Shown here in pieces: positions 44,749-54,066 of a stretch of DNA of 64,000 nt (within the stretch, counting starts at the first letter, position 1; each line of letters starts with the position of its first letter). The stretch comes from Chryseobacterium sp. 7 (lineage in GTDB: Bacteria; Bacteroidota; Bacteroidia; Flavobacteriales; Weeksellaceae), in contig NZ_RCCA01000003.1 of NCBI RefSeq assembly GCF_003663845.1, positions 1 through 64,000 on the forward strand, in the 5' to 3' direction. The notes beneath the pieces are model-generated. The model did no database searches, was not told where the DNA came from, and worked only from the letters and a program-made list of their open reading frames with translations. A program made the position numbers and the translations under genes.

Positions 44749-45537
44749 ATGAAAAAAGCTATCTTATTTATGATTTTACCGTTTGCTTCAAATGCTCAAG
44801 TTGGGATTAACACAAACACTCCTACAAAAACACTTGACATAAACGGAGAACTAAGAATCCGTACTTTACCTGTAGGAGTAGCAGCTGATGATATTCTCTC
44901 TACTGATGCCAATGGTAACATAAGAAAGGTTTCCAGAACGGATCTTAGTGGCGGATCATCATCTGGGTTCAACAACTCTATTTTGGGATATGATCCTAAA
45001 CCCGTAGCTATAAGACCTCAACCACCAGGTGCGTTACCTGGAGGCGGTACAGCCACTGAGCTTGGATGCAAGAAATGGTCTGGCAACAATCACACCTATT
45101 GTGCTTATCAGCTTTCGCAGGCTATCAACTGGTTCAATGCCTACAGTTTTGGAAAACAAATGGGCGGATATCTGGTAACTATGCCGAATGATGCCGAAAG
45201 AACCTGGGTGAATACTAATATTGTGGCTTCAGGGACAGGTTATAATCTGGCTAACAATGTATGGATAGGTTTTAATAAAATTCAGAGGCCGGGAAATCCA
45301 GATCAACTTCAGTGGATTACGGGAGAAGAATTTAGAATTAACTGGTCTACCAATCCTGCCACTACAGAAAACTGGTTTAATCCCGGGGAGCCTAACAATT
45401 CGGGAGGCGTAGAAGGAGCCACACACATATTTGCTGCCAGTGCCAATGCTGAAAGAAGATGGAATGATTTAAATGGCGGGTTGACTGCCAATTCCAGCAT
45501 TTCTATGAACCAGCTTATTATTGAGTTTAATGAATAA
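44749..45537 (+). CDS. Secreted C-type-lectin-domain protein, copy 1
   Basis: 262 residues. A signal peptide (LPFASNAQ) is followed by the short VGINTNTPTKTLDINGELR module that many Bacteroidota surface proteins share. The C-type-lectin-like domain (about 100-262) shows GCKKWSGNNHTYCAYQ, WFNAYSFGKQMGGYLVTM, NVWIGFNK, EPNNSGG and RRWNDL, with the EPN and WND calcium-binding elements. It presumably binds sugars or ligands at the cell surface. No T9SS C-terminal domain is obvious. Confidence 0.85.
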   Translation: MKKAILFMILPFASNAQVGINTNTPTKTLDINGELRIRTLPVGVAADDILSTDANGNIRKVSRTDLSGGSSSGFNNSILGYDPKPVAIRPQPPGALPGGGTATELGCKKWSGNNHTYCAYQLSQAINWFNAYSFGKQMGGYLVTMPNDAERTWVNTNIVASGTGYNLANNVWIGFNKIQRPGNPDQLQWITGEEFRINWSTNPATTENWFNPGEPNNSGGVEGATHIFAASANAERRWNDLNGGLTANSSISMNQLIIEFNE

Positions 45538-45548
45538 TAAAAACACCT

Positions 45549-46340
45549 ATGAAAAGATCAATTTTACTATTCATTATCTTACCTTATTTTTCAATTGCTC
45601 AAGTTGGAATTAATACAAATACTCCTACCAAAGCATTTGATATCAACGGAGAACTAAGAACCCGTACATTACCTCAAGGTATTGCCACTGATGATATACT
45701 GTCTGCCGATACCAATGGAAATGTAAGGAAGATTACCCGGACCGACATTAGCGGAGGAACTGCATCAGGATTCAATAATTCTATTTTAGGATATGATCCG
45801 AAACCAGTTGCCACAAGACCTCAGCCGCCTGGTGCTGTACCGGGAGGTGGTACAGCCACTGAGATTGGATGCAAAAAATGGACAGGAAATAATCATACCT
45901 ATTGTGCTTATCAGCTTTCACAGGGGATTAACTGGTTCAATGCCTACAGCTTCGGAAAGCAAATGGGAGGTTATCTGGTGACGATGCCTAACGATGCGGA
46001 AAGGATCTGGGTTGCCACTAATATTGTAGCTTCGGGAACGGGTTATAATTTGGCTAATAATATATGGATTGGCTTTAATAAAATTCAGAGACCTGGAAAT
46101 CCGGACAGGCTTCAATGGATTACCGGAGAAGAATTCAGAATGAACTGGTCTACCAACCCTGCCACCACAGAAAATTGGTTTGCTACGGGAGAACCAAATA
46201 ATTCCGGGGGAACTGAAGGATCTACTCACATTTATAATACCACCGGAAACGCAGAAAGAAGATGGAATGACTTAAGCGGGGCAACCACCACTTTTACCGG
46301 TTCTGCGATGAACCAGCTCATTATTGAATACAGTGAATAA
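45549..46340 (+). CDS. Secreted C-type-lectin-domain protein, copy 2
   Basis: 263 residues, a tandem paralog of copy 1 (roughly 80% identical by eye) with signal peptide PYFSIAQ and the same order of motifs. The differences concentrate in the signal peptide and the segment after the EPN motif (TGEPNNSGGTEGSTHIYNTT), the ligand loop area. 11 nt separate the genes. The duplication and loop divergence fit changes in ligand range. Confidence 0.85.
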   Translation: MKRSILLFIILPYFSIAQVGINTNTPTKAFDINGELRTRTLPQGIATDDILSADTNGNVRKITRTDISGGTASGFNNSILGYDPKPVATRPQPPGAVPGGGTATEIGCKKWTGNNHTYCAYQLSQGINWFNAYSFGKQMGGYLVTMPNDAERIWVATNIVASGTGYNLANNIWIGFNKIQRPGNPDRLQWITGEEFRMNWSTNPATTENWFATGEPNNSGGTEGSTHIYNTTGNAERRWNDLSGATTTFTGSAMNQLIIEYSE

Positions 46341-46342
46341 AA

Positions 46343-46377
46343 AAATAAAAGCTTCAGAAAATAATCTGAAGCTTTTT
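46343..46377 (+). terminator. Terminator between lectins and fibrinogen-like gene
   Basis: AAAAGCTTCAGA-AAATAA-TCTGAAGCTTTTT is a perfect stem with A/T flanks. It lies just behind the second lectin gene and 48 nt before the end of the convergent gene. Confidence 0.87.
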
Positions 46378-46424
46378 GATGAAAAATATAAGTATTGTGT
46401 TTTTACAGTTTATAATTTTTCCGA

Positions 46425-48263
46425 TTATTTTATCCAATACTGAATAATACGGCCTTCGTAATTTCCTGATTTAAGATTGAAATTATGGGGTCTCCAGTTT
46501 GCCCAGCCATTATTACAGAAGCTTGCGCCTCCATAATCATCTGTACTGTTTGAACAAGTTCCAATATGATGGTTAAGCTGGCTTTCGTTATTCATGTATA
46601 ATCCAAAAAGATCATTCACATAATATTTATTGAAAGTGTAAGTCTGCCCACCCGGATAGGTATAAGTAAGATTATTGGCAGGTGTATTGTTGGATGCATA
46701 TCCATTTCCTCCAAAAATTCCGGTGAAGAAACTAGCCTGACTGTACAATCCTGGTATATTTAATTGAAAATCAACACCATTTAATTTATATAAAGTAACT
46801 CCTGTAACAGGTTTTCCAAAATCAAATCCGAACAATTTTCCTGTAGTTGTATTTCCATAGGTAGTATAGTTCCCCGTTGCCAGATTACCATCCGTAACAA
46901 TTGTGTTCAAATAGTTATTTTTTGACCAGTTATCATTTACAGGAGCAACTGTAGAACTTTCTACATCCGATAAAGTAGTACCTGTCTGTCCTTTTTCTTT
47001 GATTGAAAAACGATATTCTTTTGAAGTGGAAGTATTATTACCTATATTGCTCACAGCTGCTGCAGGTAAAGAAAATGCATATTCATTAAAGATCCCTGTT
47101 TGTGTAGTTACTGCGTTTCTGGCAACCTGAGTAGACCATGACTCACTTTGTGTTTGTTCCACTACCAAAATCTGTCTTTCGGAAAGAGATTTAATCAAAG
47201 TCCACCCACCATTAGACATATCACAATACGTTTTATAGGGATTAGAGCTTGCATCCTTCACCCAATAGTAACCGTCTGTTGTTTTTCCGGCATTAAAAAT
47301 TTCAAGGCATCGGTTGGCAGGATTGGCAAAACTTCCTACCGTAGTTCCAAAAGTAACATTAAAGGTACATACCTGAGGATTTGCTCCATTGGTGGTAAAA
47401 GAATAGGAATAAATACCTGCTGCGGCCGGAGTTCCTACCCCATGCAGTGTAAAGCTGGTACTGGATGTTGTAATATTTTCTGTTGTGGTAAAGCTTACTC
47501 CGTTACTGGTAGAGGTAGTAATACTAACAGTCCCTGCGGTATTTACATTAGAAAGAGGAATACTTACTGTGTTTGTATTATAGTCAAGCTGTACCGGACT
47601 GTTGTAGGTTCCAGACACTGAAGATCCTGAGCAGCTAATCCCGTAACTTACCTGAGAGCCCAGAACGTTTATCGTTTTAGAAGTACATGCAGTATCTGTA
47701 ATTCCGTCATATGAAAAAGAAAGTGTATCTGTTTGTGGTCCTGTAACAGGTGTACCTACCCCATTAAGATTGATAACATAGGTTCCTGCTCCGGGAAATA
47801 CTCCGGATTTTTCGAAATAATATCCATTGGGTGCCTTAGCAAGAATATTATAAGACCCTCCAGTAGTTACTGTAACTGGTAGCGATACATAATTATTGCT
47901 ATTCAATGGCGTTCCCTGTGTATAGGTTCCATATATCTTAACTGAGGTACAGTCTGTTGTATAAACTGCCTTTTGACCGTTTCCACACAAGCTGATCCAC
48001 ACTGTATTTCCGGCATTATAATAATTATAACATTTCTGATCTGTATTATAAATAATAAGACCATCTTCTGTTGCAGACGCACCAATAGCATCTCTTTGTG
48101 CAGTTGTAAGCAGTGGGAAAAGGACTCCGGTATTATTATTTTTAGACATCACATGAAGCGCTGCTTTCGCATTAGGAGTTGTTGTGTTTATGCCTACCTG
48201 AGAGATCAATCGTAATGAGATTAAAAAGATAAAAAGAGAATAGATTTTTTTGTATTTTTTCAT
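46425..48263 (-). CDS. Large secreted protein with fibrinogen-like C-terminal domain
   Basis: 612 residues. A signal peptide ends in LISQ and is followed by VGINTTTPNAKAALHVMSK, the same N-terminal type of module as the lectins. The middle (about 100-320) is Ser/Thr/Gly-rich beta repeats. From about residue 335 CLEIFNAGKTTDGYYWVKD and YKTYCDMSNGGWTLIKS match the opening of fibrinogen-related domains, and the end has SFCNNGWANWRPHNF. In animals such domains bind acetylated sugars and proteins; in bacteria they probably serve adhesion. Convergent to the lectin genes. Confidence 0.8.
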   Translation of the reverse strand: MKKYKKIYSLFIFLISLRLISQVGINTTTPNAKAALHVMSKNNNTGVLFPLLTTAQRDAIGASATEDGLIIYNTDQKCYNYYNAGNTVWISLCGNGQKAVYTTDCTSVKIYGTYTQGTPLNSNNYVSLPVTVTTGGSYNILAKAPNGYYFEKSGVFPGAGTYVINLNGVGTPVTGPQTDTLSFSYDGITDTACTSKTINVLGSQVSYGISCSGSSVSGTYNSPVQLDYNTNTVSIPLSNVNTAGTVSITTSTSNGVSFTTTENITTSSTSFTLHGVGTPAAAGIYSYSFTTNGANPQVCTFNVTFGTTVGSFANPANRCLEIFNAGKTTDGYYWVKDASSNPYKTYCDMSNGGWTLIKSLSERQILVVEQTQSESWSTQVARNAVTTQTGIFNEYAFSLPAAAVSNIGNNTSTSKEYRFSIKEKGQTGTTLSDVESSTVAPVNDNWSKNNYLNTIVTDGNLATGNYTTYGNTTTGKLFGFDFGKPVTGVTLYKLNGVDFQLNIPGLYSQASFFTGIFGGNGYASNNTPANNLTYTYPGGQTYTFNKYYVNDLFGLYMNNESQLNHHIGTCSNSTDDYGGASFCNNGWANWRPHNFNLKSGNYEGRIIQYWIK

Positions 48264-48650
48264 TTATTTGAAGATTATTAAAATATTAGAACATCAATTG
48301 CAGTATATTTTACACCGGGCATATTTACGCTGCAATGGAATACTTTAAATGAAAACTTGAATTCTACTAAAAAAATATCACAAGAATATTTTTACTAATT
48401 TTATGCATCTCAGTATTTTTACTAATTTTACAGCATCAAATAATCGTAGAAATTTTATCGGTCTTTATTTATAATTGATTACAACCTCAGTAGACAATCA
48501 GTTCGTATTGAATGCAAAACTACAGGTTTGAATAAATCAGGTAAACAGAGAATCAATCAAAATTCAATATCAACTGAATAAAAGATAATATATTGTTTAA
48601 AAGATATTTAAATAAAATATTTTTGAAAATTATTTGGAAAGCACTTTGTA
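48264..48650. other. Divergent intergenic region, fibrinogen-like gene/AraC regulator
   Basis: 387 nt, AT-rich. A minus-strand TAGTTTTG (48515-48522) fits the -7 consensus but lies 250 nt from the gene start, and no -33 accompanies it. No other gene or terminator is seen. Confidence 0.4.
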
Positions 48651-49664
48651 ATGGAAGATTTTTATTTAGAAAATACTGAACGTCTTAAGAAAAGATTCAT
48701 TCAGCAGTATAATACTCTCACATATAGTATACTGATTATACTCATTGTTGTTTTTCAGTTCTATATTTATATCCCGAAGATGGTATATTATCTTTTAGGC
48801 GGGCTTATTTTTCTGATTTACAGTAATTTCCTTATCAAAAACAGATATTCTGCCAATCAGATCATAAGAGCATATATGATTATTGCGCCAGCTTATCATT
48901 TTTATATTATGCTTACTTTTTGGAATAACTCAATCAGTTTATTTGCAACCTTATTTCCGCTTCCCCTTGCTGCTTATGTATTTTTTTCAAAAAAATCAGC
49001 AGTCAGATATCTGCTTTATATGCTGGGGAATATTTTGGCATGCTATATCACCTTAACTGTTTTTGACATACATTTCCCAAAATATGGTCATAATGAGGTT
49101 ATTGTTTCGGATATACTTAACTTCATATATACCTTTGCAGTTATTGTTTTGCTATTTATTTATCATGACAAGCTTAATAAATTACAGATCCTTACCGGTA
49201 TCAACAAAACTGAGCCGGATTTCAATGCCCAATCAATAGATCAGCATTCAGAATTTCCGGACGCGGTAAAATCAATAAAAAAAGAAACTCCAATAGATCA
49301 TAAAACCGTTAATGAGGTATTTGAAAAACTCAACCATATTATGACTACAAAAAAACTATTCAAGGATCCAAAACTTAACATTTCAATGCTGAGCATCCAA
49401 TTGAATATTAATTATAATTATCTTTCCAAAATTATACGAAACAAAGGATATCAGAATTTCAATGCTTATCTGAATGAATATAGGATTAACTATGTAAAAA
49501 AGCTGATGTCCGAAACCGATCTTCAAAAAATCACTCTGATGTATATCTACACTGAAGCTGGATTTTCAAACCAAACTACCTTCAACAGGGTATTTAAACA
49601 AATAGAAGATATTACCCCTTCAGAATATATCCATAAGAATTTTCCTTCTCAGAATATTCAATAG
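48651..49664 (+). CDS. Membrane-bound AraC family transcriptional regulator
   Basis: 337 residues. The N-terminal 180 residues contain about six hydrophobic helices (for example YSILIILIVVFQFYIYIP and LNFIYTFAVIVLLFIY). The C-terminal 110 residues form an AraC helix-turn-helix pair (LNISMLSIQLNINYNYLSKI and IYTEAGFSNQTTFNRVFKQI, ending TPSEY). The arrangement suggests a signal sensed at the membrane. It is divergent from the fibrinogen-like gene and close to the lectin pair, so it may control these surface proteins (inference). Confidence 0.82.
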   Translation: MEDFYLENTERLKKRFIQQYNTLTYSILIILIVVFQFYIYIPKMVYYLLGGLIFLIYSNFLIKNRYSANQIIRAYMIIAPAYHFYIMLTFWNNSISLFATLFPLPLAAYVFFSKKSAVRYLLYMLGNILACYITLTVFDIHFPKYGHNEVIVSDILNFIYTFAVIVLLFIYHDKLNKLQILTGINKTEPDFNAQSIDQHSEFPDAVKSIKKETPIDHKTVNEVFEKLNHIMTTKKLFKDPKLNISMLSIQLNINYNYLSKIIRNKGYQNFNAYLNEYRINYVKKLMSETDLQKITLMYIYTEAGFSNQTTFNRVFKQIEDITPSEYIHKNFPSQNIQ

Positions 49665-49745
49665 CCAATTTATCTAATCAATACAGCAAAAAAACAATAT
49701 AATATTTCATTGGTATTAATAATTTACAGAATGATCTATATAAAA

Positions 49746-49774
49746 AACTAAAGATTGTCTTTAGTTTTTTATAT
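49746..49774 (+). terminator. Terminator between AraC and membrane gene
   Basis: AAACTAAAGA-TTG-TCTTTAGTTT with a T-run. It is 80 nt behind the AraC-type gene and also adjacent to the end of the convergent gene. Confidence 0.8.
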
Positions 49775-49776
49775 TC

Positions 49777-50385
49777 TTATCTTAATTTTTTATTGTTGAT
49801 CAGTTCAATACTTTTAATGGAGCCAACCGGTGAAATTTTTATCGTTTTATTTCCTTTTGCCAGATAAATATAATACATGCTGTTGGATCCTATCAGATAA
49901 ACCTGTTCAGGGCTTTCATCTCCGTAGTTTAATTGATAATCGTATTTAAGTTTGTTTTCTCTTATTTTTCTTGTGAGCCCCATTCCTTCACCCCACCCTA
50001 TTCCTACGAAGAAAGACAGTAACATCATCGCAAGAAATCTTACAAACATATTGGTAAAATGATTTTCAATAGCTTCCTTAGTCATGGTTTCATGCTCTTT
50101 GAGGGAAGCCATCTTCAGTGCCCATTTTTTATTTTTATTGGCTTGTTTTGACAAAAAGGAGGGAAAAGCAAACGAAGATACAACTATAATAAGGAGGGCA
50201 ATCAATATGACCGGATGAGAGGCCAAAGTAGCAATCGGACTTATAAGAATGTCCATAATGGTTGAATATTTCAGAATGTTAATCCCTATCTGATAATAGA
50301 AAACACTCTCTTTTAATATTCCCATCACCACAAGAAAGAGGTAGCCGAACGGAAGTGATCTCTGAATTCCTTCTGAAAATTTCAT
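49777..50385 (-). CDS. Hypothetical membrane protein
   Basis: 202 residues with about three membrane segments (about 12-30, 57-77 and 111-132) and a C-terminal soluble domain with EQVYLIGSNSMYYIYLAKGN and KTIKISPVGSIKSIELIN, reminiscent of an SH3- or PilZ-like sensor strand pattern. No family is recognised. Monocistronic between two convergent/divergent genes. Confidence 0.65.
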   Translation of the reverse strand: MKFSEGIQRSLPFGYLFLVVMGILKESVFYYQIGINILKYSTIMDILISPIATLASHPVILIALLIIVVSSFAFPSFLSKQANKNKKWALKMASLKEHETMTKEAIENHFTNMFVRFLAMMLLSFFVGIGWGEGMGLTRKIRENKLKYDYQLNYGDESPEQVYLIGSNSMYYIYLAKGNKTIKISPVGSIKSIELINNKKLR

Positions 50386-50523
50386 TGTATGTTTTCGCTG
50401 GTTTAGTTTTATAATTTATTCAATAAATGCCTGAAAGATTTTCTCAAAAATAGCTTTAGGCTACATTTAATAATACTGAGTTACGAAAATATAAAATTAC
50501 GGTCACATTAAAAGTATATTCAT

Positions 50524-51582
50524 CTATTTTTCACATGTTTCGATTAATTTTTTCAAAATTTCTTCTGTAGAAAGCTCACTGTATTTGTGAATAGACTGCC
50601 CCAGCCAGATTGATACAAATTCTGCATTTTGAAGGGATTTTGCGGCTTTACGCAACGCATTTGTCAATTTGTTCTGATAAGGATACGGTAGAATATATTC
50701 TGAATTTTCAACTGTTTTTATAAACTGATTTTTAATTCCTCTGGCATATCTTCCGGAGAAACTCTTTGTTAAAACAATTTCGTCTTCTCTTACTTTTTTC
50801 AGTCTTTCTTTTTCAAAAGACATCAAAGCACTTTCCTGAGAAGTTAATAAAAGATTTCCCACCTGAAAACCCTGTGCGCCTAAGTCTTTAGCGGCCAGTA
50901 ATGTTTTTGCTCCATAAATTCCTCCGGCATAGATCAAAGGAACATTTACGCTGTCATAGACTTGTGACAGCAGAGATAAACCTCCAATCTGCGGAATATT
51001 CTCTGCTTCAAAACTTCCTCTGTGTCCTCCAGCTTCAATTCCCTGGACACAAATGATATCAATACCTGACTTTTCAAGCAGCAAAGCTTCTTTCACAGAA
51101 GTGCAGGTTCCGATAAGAATAACTCCGTTTTCCTTTAGTTTCCGAATACTTTGATCATCCAGGTTTCCAAACGTAAAACTTAGAATTTTACAGTTTTCTT
51201 CGATAAGAGCATCTATCTGCGCATGATAAGTATTTACATTGATCTCTTCAAGATCCGGAAGATGTACTTCTATAGCATTTTCTTTTGCCAAATGCTCAAT
51301 AAACTGCTTGGTTCTAGTATATTTTTCTTTTAAAGCATCTGTCACTTCCGGAATATCATGTACAAAAATATTGGCAGCAAAAGGTCGACTTGTCATCCTT
51401 TTCATTTCTCTGATTAATTCCACAGACTGATCTGCAGAAAGATCAGCCAATGCCAGTGATCCCAGACAATTTGCTTTCGTTGCGGCAACAGCCATCTCTA
51501 TGGTACTTACTCCAAACATCGGAGCCTGAATAAGAGGATATTCTATCCCTAGTTTTTTACTGATTGTATCTGGCCAAAACAT
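50524..51582 (-). CDS. Nitronate monooxygenase family (FMN-dependent)
   Basis: 352 residues, a TIM-barrel with LIQAPMFGVST at the start, GTCTSVKEALLLEKSGIDII, QGIEAGGHRG and LIYAGGIYGAKTL, the FMN-binding signature of nitronate monooxygenase (2-nitropropane dioxygenase) enzymes. These detoxify alkyl nitronates such as propionate-3-nitronate; some relatives reduce enoyl groups. Cytoplasmic. Alone on its transcript; the 81-nt gap before it has low-complexity words only. Confidence 0.85.
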   Translation of the reverse strand: MFWPDTISKKLGIEYPLIQAPMFGVSTIEMAVAATKANCLGSLALADLSADQSVELIREMKRMTSRPFAANIFVHDIPEVTDALKEKYTRTKQFIEHLAKENAIEVHLPDLEEINVNTYHAQIDALIEENCKILSFTFGNLDDQSIRKLKENGVILIGTCTSVKEALLLEKSGIDIICVQGIEAGGHRGSFEAENIPQIGGLSLLSQVYDSVNVPLIYAGGIYGAKTLLAAKDLGAQGFQVGNLLLTSQESALMSFEKERLKKVREDEIVLTKSFSGRYARGIKNQFIKTVENSEYILPYPYQNKLTNALRKAAKSLQNAEFVSIWLGQSIHKYSELSTEEILKKLIETCEK

Positions 51583-51663
51583 AAGTGATTTAAGATTTAA
51601 AGTTCAAGGTTTAGAGTTTGTGATTGGGAATAAACATCTATTGTGCACTGGATGAATCAGGGG

Positions 51664-52368
51664 CTATTTTTCTTTTCTGAGGTTTTTATAGTGCAATTTT
51701 GATTCCGGATCCAGTTTTTCTGTTGCATAAGAAAATGTAACAGCAGGCATGGTTTTCACATACGTGTTGAGAAAATGCTGCAATTTCTTTCTGTCTTTTT
51801 TTCCGGCTTCCCGGATCCAGCTTCCTACAGCTTTATTCACAAGCTCGTTTGGATCATGAACAAGGATTTCTGCAATAGCAAAAGTATCCTGTACATCATT
51901 TTTCCTGATAAATGCATGAGTGCTTACAATGGCAGTTCTTCTTTCCCAAGGACTGTCGGAATAAGCAAGTTGATACAAAATATCTCTCGGTTTATCCATA
52001 AGATATTCTCCGATAATATTGCGGGCAGCTCTGTCTACAAAATCCCAGTTATTGAGCCTATCGTGACGGTTCAGATACAAATCAAAAAGAGCTTTCCTTT
52101 GTTCTTCAGACGTTTTTTTGCTCCTTGCCTGAAAATCCATGATGCTTACCGCCCCCATTCTTATTTCATAAAAATCACTGTCAAGAAGCTTGCTGATCCC
52201 GTCTAAAGACATTTCCGAAAATTCCTTAGCCGTAGTAAAAACATCTCCGAATTTTACGCCAAAGCTCTTGGTAACACCATCATTTCCTTTGAAAAACTTA
52301 TCAACTTTATTGAGCTCTTTTTCATTCTTAAATAAAGCGAGTGTTTCTATGAATTCTTCTGCTGTCAT
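51664..52368 (-). CDS. AlkD-like DNA alkylation repair protein
   Basis: 234 residues of helical HEAT-like repeats. The segments NNWDFVDRAARNIIGEYL and SPWERRTAIVSTHAFIR and SWIREAGKKD hold the Trp, Asp and Arg residues that AlkD uses to clasp and excise alkylated bases without base flipping. It removes 3-methyladenine and 7-methylguanine. The length fits AlkD (about 235). A co-transcription partner is not evident. Confidence 0.85.
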   Translation of the reverse strand: MTAEEFIETLALFKNEKELNKVDKFFKGNDGVTKSFGVKFGDVFTTAKEFSEMSLDGISKLLDSDFYEIRMGAVSIMDFQARSKKTSEEQRKALFDLYLNRHDRLNNWDFVDRAARNIIGEYLMDKPRDILYQLAYSDSPWERRTAIVSTHAFIRKNDVQDTFAIAEILVHDPNELVNKAVGSWIREAGKKDRKKLQHFLNTYVKTMPAVTFSYATEKLDPESKLHYKNLRKEK

Positions 52369-52390
52369 GGAAATAGTATTGATTTAAAAA

Positions 52391-52450
52391 TCCCGCAGAT
52401 CTCACAATGACTCAGATTCATAATCTGTCAATCTGTGAAAGCTGCGGGAG
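52391..52450. repeat. Palindromic intergenic element
   Basis: CCCGCAGATCTCACA and TGTGAAAGCTGCGGG are the arms of an imperfect inverted repeat around AATCTGTCAATCTG-type sequence. It lies between the AlkD-like and aldo/keto reductase genes and may act as terminator or be part of a dispersed family. Confidence 0.55.
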
Positions 52451-52472
52451 TATTTTATTTTTAATTCTGAAA

Positions 52473-53348
52473 TTAAATATCTGCTACGGAGTTTAGCATT
52501 TTTTGCTCCCATTCAGGATCTTTAGGATCAAAGAATAATCTTTTTCCTGTATCTAAAGAACGGACAACGTTCATTTCATCTTCTGTAAGTTCAAAATCAA
52601 ATACATTAAAGTTTTCTTCAATTCTGGATGGAGTTACAGATTTTGGAATCACCACAAATCCTTCCTGCAGGTGCCATCTCAGAATGACCTGCGCTACTGT
52701 TTTTCCGTATTTCTCTGCAATAGCTTTCAAGTAAGGGTTGCTTAAAAGATTCGCGTTACCGTTTCCTAGTGGGCTCCAAGGTTGTGTTACGATATTATTC
52801 TCTCTGTCATATACCTGTAATTCTTTCTGCTGGAATACAGGATGCAGCTCAATCTGATTAATCACTGGTAAAACCGTAGAATTCGCTTTCAGTTCTTCCA
52901 GCTTTTCAACGGTAAAATTGCATACTCCAATGGCTTTTATCTTTCCTTCATGATACAATTCTTCCAAAGCTTTCCATGTACCTAAAAAATCTCCGTACGG
53001 CCAGTGCACAAGGTACATATCCAGATAATCCATCTGTAACCTGTCTAATGTTCTCTGAAAAGCGCTTTTCGTTTTTTCGTATCCATGATCCTGAACCCAT
53101 ACTTTTGAGGTGATAAACAGCTCATCTCTGTTTACTCCGCTATTTTTTACCCCAGCTCCTACTGCTGTTTCATTCTGATAAATGGCTGCCGTATCTATCA
53201 TTCTATATCCCGTCTGAATAGCTTTGATTACCGCATTTTCACATTCTTTCAGGTCTTCCATCTGCCACACTCCGAATCCTAAAGCCGGAATATCCACTCC
53301 GTTATTTAATGTTACCACAGGCTGCCCTGTATAGGTTTTCTTTTGCAT
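52473..53348 (-). CDS. Aldo/keto reductase (AKR5-like)
   Basis: 291 residues. The catalytic tetrad is visible: Asp in MIDTAAIY, Tyr in the same stretch (AAIYQNE), Lys in FITSKVWV, His in LVHWPYG. NADPH-binding strings IPKSVTPSRIEEN are near the C-terminus. The sequence is close to 2,5-diketo-D-gluconate reductases and detoxifying AKRs that reduce methylglyoxal and other aldehydes. Monocistronic. Confidence 0.9.
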   Translation of the reverse strand: MQKKTYTGQPVVTLNNGVDIPALGFGVWQMEDLKECENAVIKAIQTGYRMIDTAAIYQNETAVGAGVKNSGVNRDELFITSKVWVQDHGYEKTKSAFQRTLDRLQMDYLDMYLVHWPYGDFLGTWKALEELYHEGKIKAIGVCNFTVEKLEELKANSTVLPVINQIELHPVFQQKELQVYDRENNIVTQPWSPLGNGNANLLSNPYLKAIAEKYGKTVAQVILRWHLQEGFVVIPKSVTPSRIEENFNVFDFELTEDEMNVVRSLDTGKRLFFDPKDPEWEQKMLNSVADI

Positions 53349-53631
53349 AAGTCTTTATTTTAATGATTAATATAAAGTGATAAACAAATTTGCAACAAAA
53401 AATTGAAAATTCTGCCTACCAATTTTACTGTTTCTTCTAAAAACAGCTGCTTTATAAGAGATTTAGGATAATCTTTAAACTACCCCGTCTTTTGCTTTGC
53501 AAAAATCCACCCCTTCATGGAAGGGAAATGATTGTGGTCGATAAAACCTATCATGTCACTTCTAGCTTCTAACTTTCAGCATCTATCTTACTTCCTCAAA
53601 TTTTCTCTATTTTTGTTTAAAATTAAAAATC
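53349..53631. other. Intergenic region with repeat-like words
   Basis: About 280 nt. It includes CCCCGTCTTTTGCTTTGCAA and AATCCACCCCTTCATGGAAG, which look like pieces of a dispersed repeat of this genus. No coding frame of its own. Confidence 0.4.
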
Positions 53632-54066
53632 ATGTCACAAAATATCAGATTGGCTACAGCAGAGGATTATCCGAGAATTATGGAAATATGGGAATCTGCA
53701 GTGAAAGCAACACATGATTTCCTTTCTCAGGAGGATTTCAATTATTTCAAAGAAGCCATTCCAAGAGACTATCTTCCTCATCTGGAAGTCTATTTAATTA
53801 CTGAAGACAATGACACCAAAGGTTTTGCATCTGTAGCAGAAGGCAATCTGGAAATGCTTTTCATTCATAATGACACGCGTGGAAAAGGCTACGGAAAAAT
53901 ACTTTATCAGTTTATGAAAGAGAAAACCGGACTAACGAAAGTGGATGTAAATGAACAAAATTCCCAAGCTATCGGGTTTTATGAAAAAATGGGGTTCAAA
54001 AAGACGGGAAGGTCTGAGAAAGATGGTTCAGGAAAAGATTATCCACTTATTCATATGAGCCTGTAA
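53632..54066 (+). CDS. GNAT family N-acetyltransferase
   Basis: 144 residues. The GNAT core is EMLFIHNDTRGKGYGKILYQ (acetyl-CoA loop RGKGYGK) and NEQNSQAIGFYEKMGF. It resembles small acetyltransferases of the YafP/PhnO type with an unknown acceptor. It ends one base before the next GNAT gene begins. Confidence 0.88.
   Translation: MSQNIRLATAEDYPRIMEIWESAVKATHDFLSQEDFNYFKEAIPRDYLPHLEVYLITEDNDTKGFASVAEGNLEMLFIHNDTRGKGYGKILYQFMKEKTGLTKVDVNEQNSQAIGFYEKMGFKKTGRSEKDGSGKDYPLIHMSL

Noticed and set aside
47148..47621. 157-residue plus-strand frame inside the fibrinogen-like gene
   Set aside because: Cys/Ile/Gly-skewed composition typical of a reverse-strand shadow; the minus-strand gene is well supported.
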